Assembly: GCA_015489265.1 (NCBI GenBank)
Contig: WFZY01000180.1
Location: 1-5,175, forward strand
Length of the DNA: 5,175 nucleotides
DNA from: Flavobacteriaceae bacterium
Lineage (GTDB): Bacteria > Bacteroidota > Bacteroidia > Flavobacteriales > Flavobacteriaceae
Direction of reading: 5' to 3'
Part shown: piece after piece, positions 4,132 to 5,175 of the stretch
How the letters are laid out: the number at the start of each line of letters is the position of its first letter
Position numbering within the stretch: the stretch's first letter is position 1
Program-made: the position numbers and the translations under genes
Notes under the pieces: generated by a model
Database searches by the model: none
The model's input: the letters and a program-made list of their open reading frames with translations, nothing else
What the model was told of the DNA's origin: nothing

Positions 4132-5175
4132 ATGCAAAAGATTTTAAGAAAAAGCTTGCTTGACAAACTTTTTGTTCTCAAAGATAAAAACTTTATAAAG
4201 GTTGTTACAGGTGTTCGGCGTGCCGGAAAATCGACTTTGCTATTGCAATTTCAAGAACTGTTAAGAAAAAATAATCCGCGGATATCGCTTATTTCCATCA
4301 ATATGGACTTGCCCAAATTTCGTTTTCTTGGTGAAAAAAATTGGAAAGAAATTTATGATTATATCCAAACAAAATTGCGAGAAAACGAAACCAATTATGT
4401 TTTTATAGACGAGGTGCAAAACATTCCGCAATTTGAAAAACTGCTCGAAGGACTGTATGTTACCCCAAATGTAGATGTATATGTTACCGGTTCAAATGCT
4501 TATCTTTTATCAAGCGAATTGGCAACCTTGCTTACCGGTCGTGCATTTGAAATCAATGTGTTACCATTTTCATTTGCCGAATATCTGGAATTTACAGGTC
4601 AGATAACTAATACCGATCGCGCTTTTGCTCATTATTTGCGAATTGGCGGTTTTCCCGAAGCTGTTGGATTTGCTGAATCAGGAGAAAACTACGTTTATGA
4701 TTATCTGAAAACGGTTTTTCGAAATATCTATGAAAATGACATACAAAAAAGATACACAATTTACCATGAAGCATCTTATTACGAAGTTGTTAAATTTCTA
4801 ATTGACAGTGTAGGTTCAAAAGTTTCAGCTAGAAACATGGCAAGGGTGCTTACGGCAAACGAAAAAAAAATTGATAATAAAACGGTATCGAAATACATTG
4901 ACACGCTTGCAGATGCTTATCTTTTTTATAAAGTAAACCGATATGACATTAAGGGGAAACAGCATTTGGCAACACAAGAAAAATATTATCTCGTAGATTT
5001 AGGTTTGCGATATGCATTATTAGGAAAAGACCTTGCCGCAGATATGGGACATCTACTTGAAAATGTTATTTATCTTGAATTATTACGTCGAAATTATCAA
5101 ATATGGATAGGTAAAGCGGCTCATCTCGAGGTTGATTTTGTGGTCAGAAACAAAACCGGTTATACAAAATACATC
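4132..5175 (+). CDS. AAA_14/DUF4143 ATP-binding protein (C-terminus beyond window)
   Basis: The ATG at 4132 opens a frame of 348 codons that runs off the window end; relatives are typically around 380-420 residues, so perhaps 40-70 are missing. The N-terminal AAA+ domain (about 1-155) shows Walker A GVRRAGKS (27-34, K33), Walker B VFIDE (90-94, D93 and E94), a sensor-1-like TGSN (119-122) and LTGR (134-137). A middle helical, winged-helix-like part follows, then the DUF4143 domain, whose end looks like a PD-(D/E)XK nuclease fold: E310 in LLENVIYLEL and D335 in LEVDFVV. The E/Q-x-K lysine would fall just past the end. ATP binding and hydrolysis are well supported. The biological role of this widespread family is not established, and nuclease activity is inference. 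The gene stands alone with its own promoter and a 14-bp dyad. Such genes are patchily distributed and often sit in variable regions. Confidence 0.95.
   Translation, partial: MQKILRKSLLDKLFVLKDKNFIKVVTGVRRAGKSTLLLQFQELLRKNNPRISLISINMDLPKFRFLGEKNWKEIYDYIQTKLRENETNYVFIDEVQNIPQFEKLLEGLYVTPNVDVYVTGSNAYLLSSELATLLTGRAFEINVLPFSFAEYLEFTGQITNTDRAFAHYLRIGGFPEAVGFAESGENYVYDYLKTVFRNIYENDIQKRYTIYHEASYYEVVKFLIDSVGSKVSARNMARVLTANEKKIDNKTVSKYIDTLADAYLFYKVNRYDIKGKQHLATQEKYYLVDLGLRYALLGKDLAADMGHLLENVIYLELLRRNYQIWIGKAAHLEVDFVVRNKTGYTKYI

Overview
The window looks like a low-G+C member of the Bacteroidota (Bacteroidetes). Three observations point that way: promoter elements of the TAnnTTTG type, A-rich leaders without Shine-Dalgarno sequences, and the protein set (a TonB-dependent receptor remnant, a MiaE-type tRNA hydroxylase, a DUF2520 Rossmann protein, a long-form MetK and an AAA_14/DUF4143 ATPase). 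The genus cannot be named from this sequence. All genes read on the + strand.

Layout. Positions 1-156 hold the 3' end of a very A+T-rich, cysteine-containing reading frame that enters from outside the window. Directly after it lies the C-terminal third or less of an outer-membrane TonB-dependent receptor (168-752), with no signal peptide or plug domain, so it is almost certainly a decayed remnant. A terminator-like hairpin follows. Next is a two-gene overlapping unit: miaE (856-1443, tRNA ms2i6A hydroxylase) and a DUF2520 Rossmann-fold protein (1436-2215). A 413-base gene-free stretch (2216-2628) then leads to metK (2629-3894, S-adenosylmethionine synthetase). After a 237-base gap comes an AAA+ ATPase of the AAA_14/DUF4143 type, cut off by the window end (4132-5175).

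The most interesting part is the metK leader. A textbook Bacteroidota promoter (TTTG, 19 bases, TAACTTTG) ends at 2380. About ten bases downstream begins a sequence with the conserved blocks and the P1 stem of a SAM-II riboswitch (about 2391-2438). The gene that makes SAM would then be preceded by a SAM sensor, a feedback loop. A ten-base segment at 2453-2462 is complementary to the heart of the aptamer and could be the switching strand. Two more dyads follow, including a two-tier 45-base hairpin that ends 26 bases before the metK start codon.

Other structure includes a degenerate intergenic repeat in three copies (754-771, 2221-2253, 2278-2302). A perfect 14-bp inverted repeat overlaps the promoter region of the ATPase gene. 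A loose nested pair of complementary segments lies downstream of metK. No tRNA, rRNA, CRISPR array, insertion sequence or replication origin was recognised.
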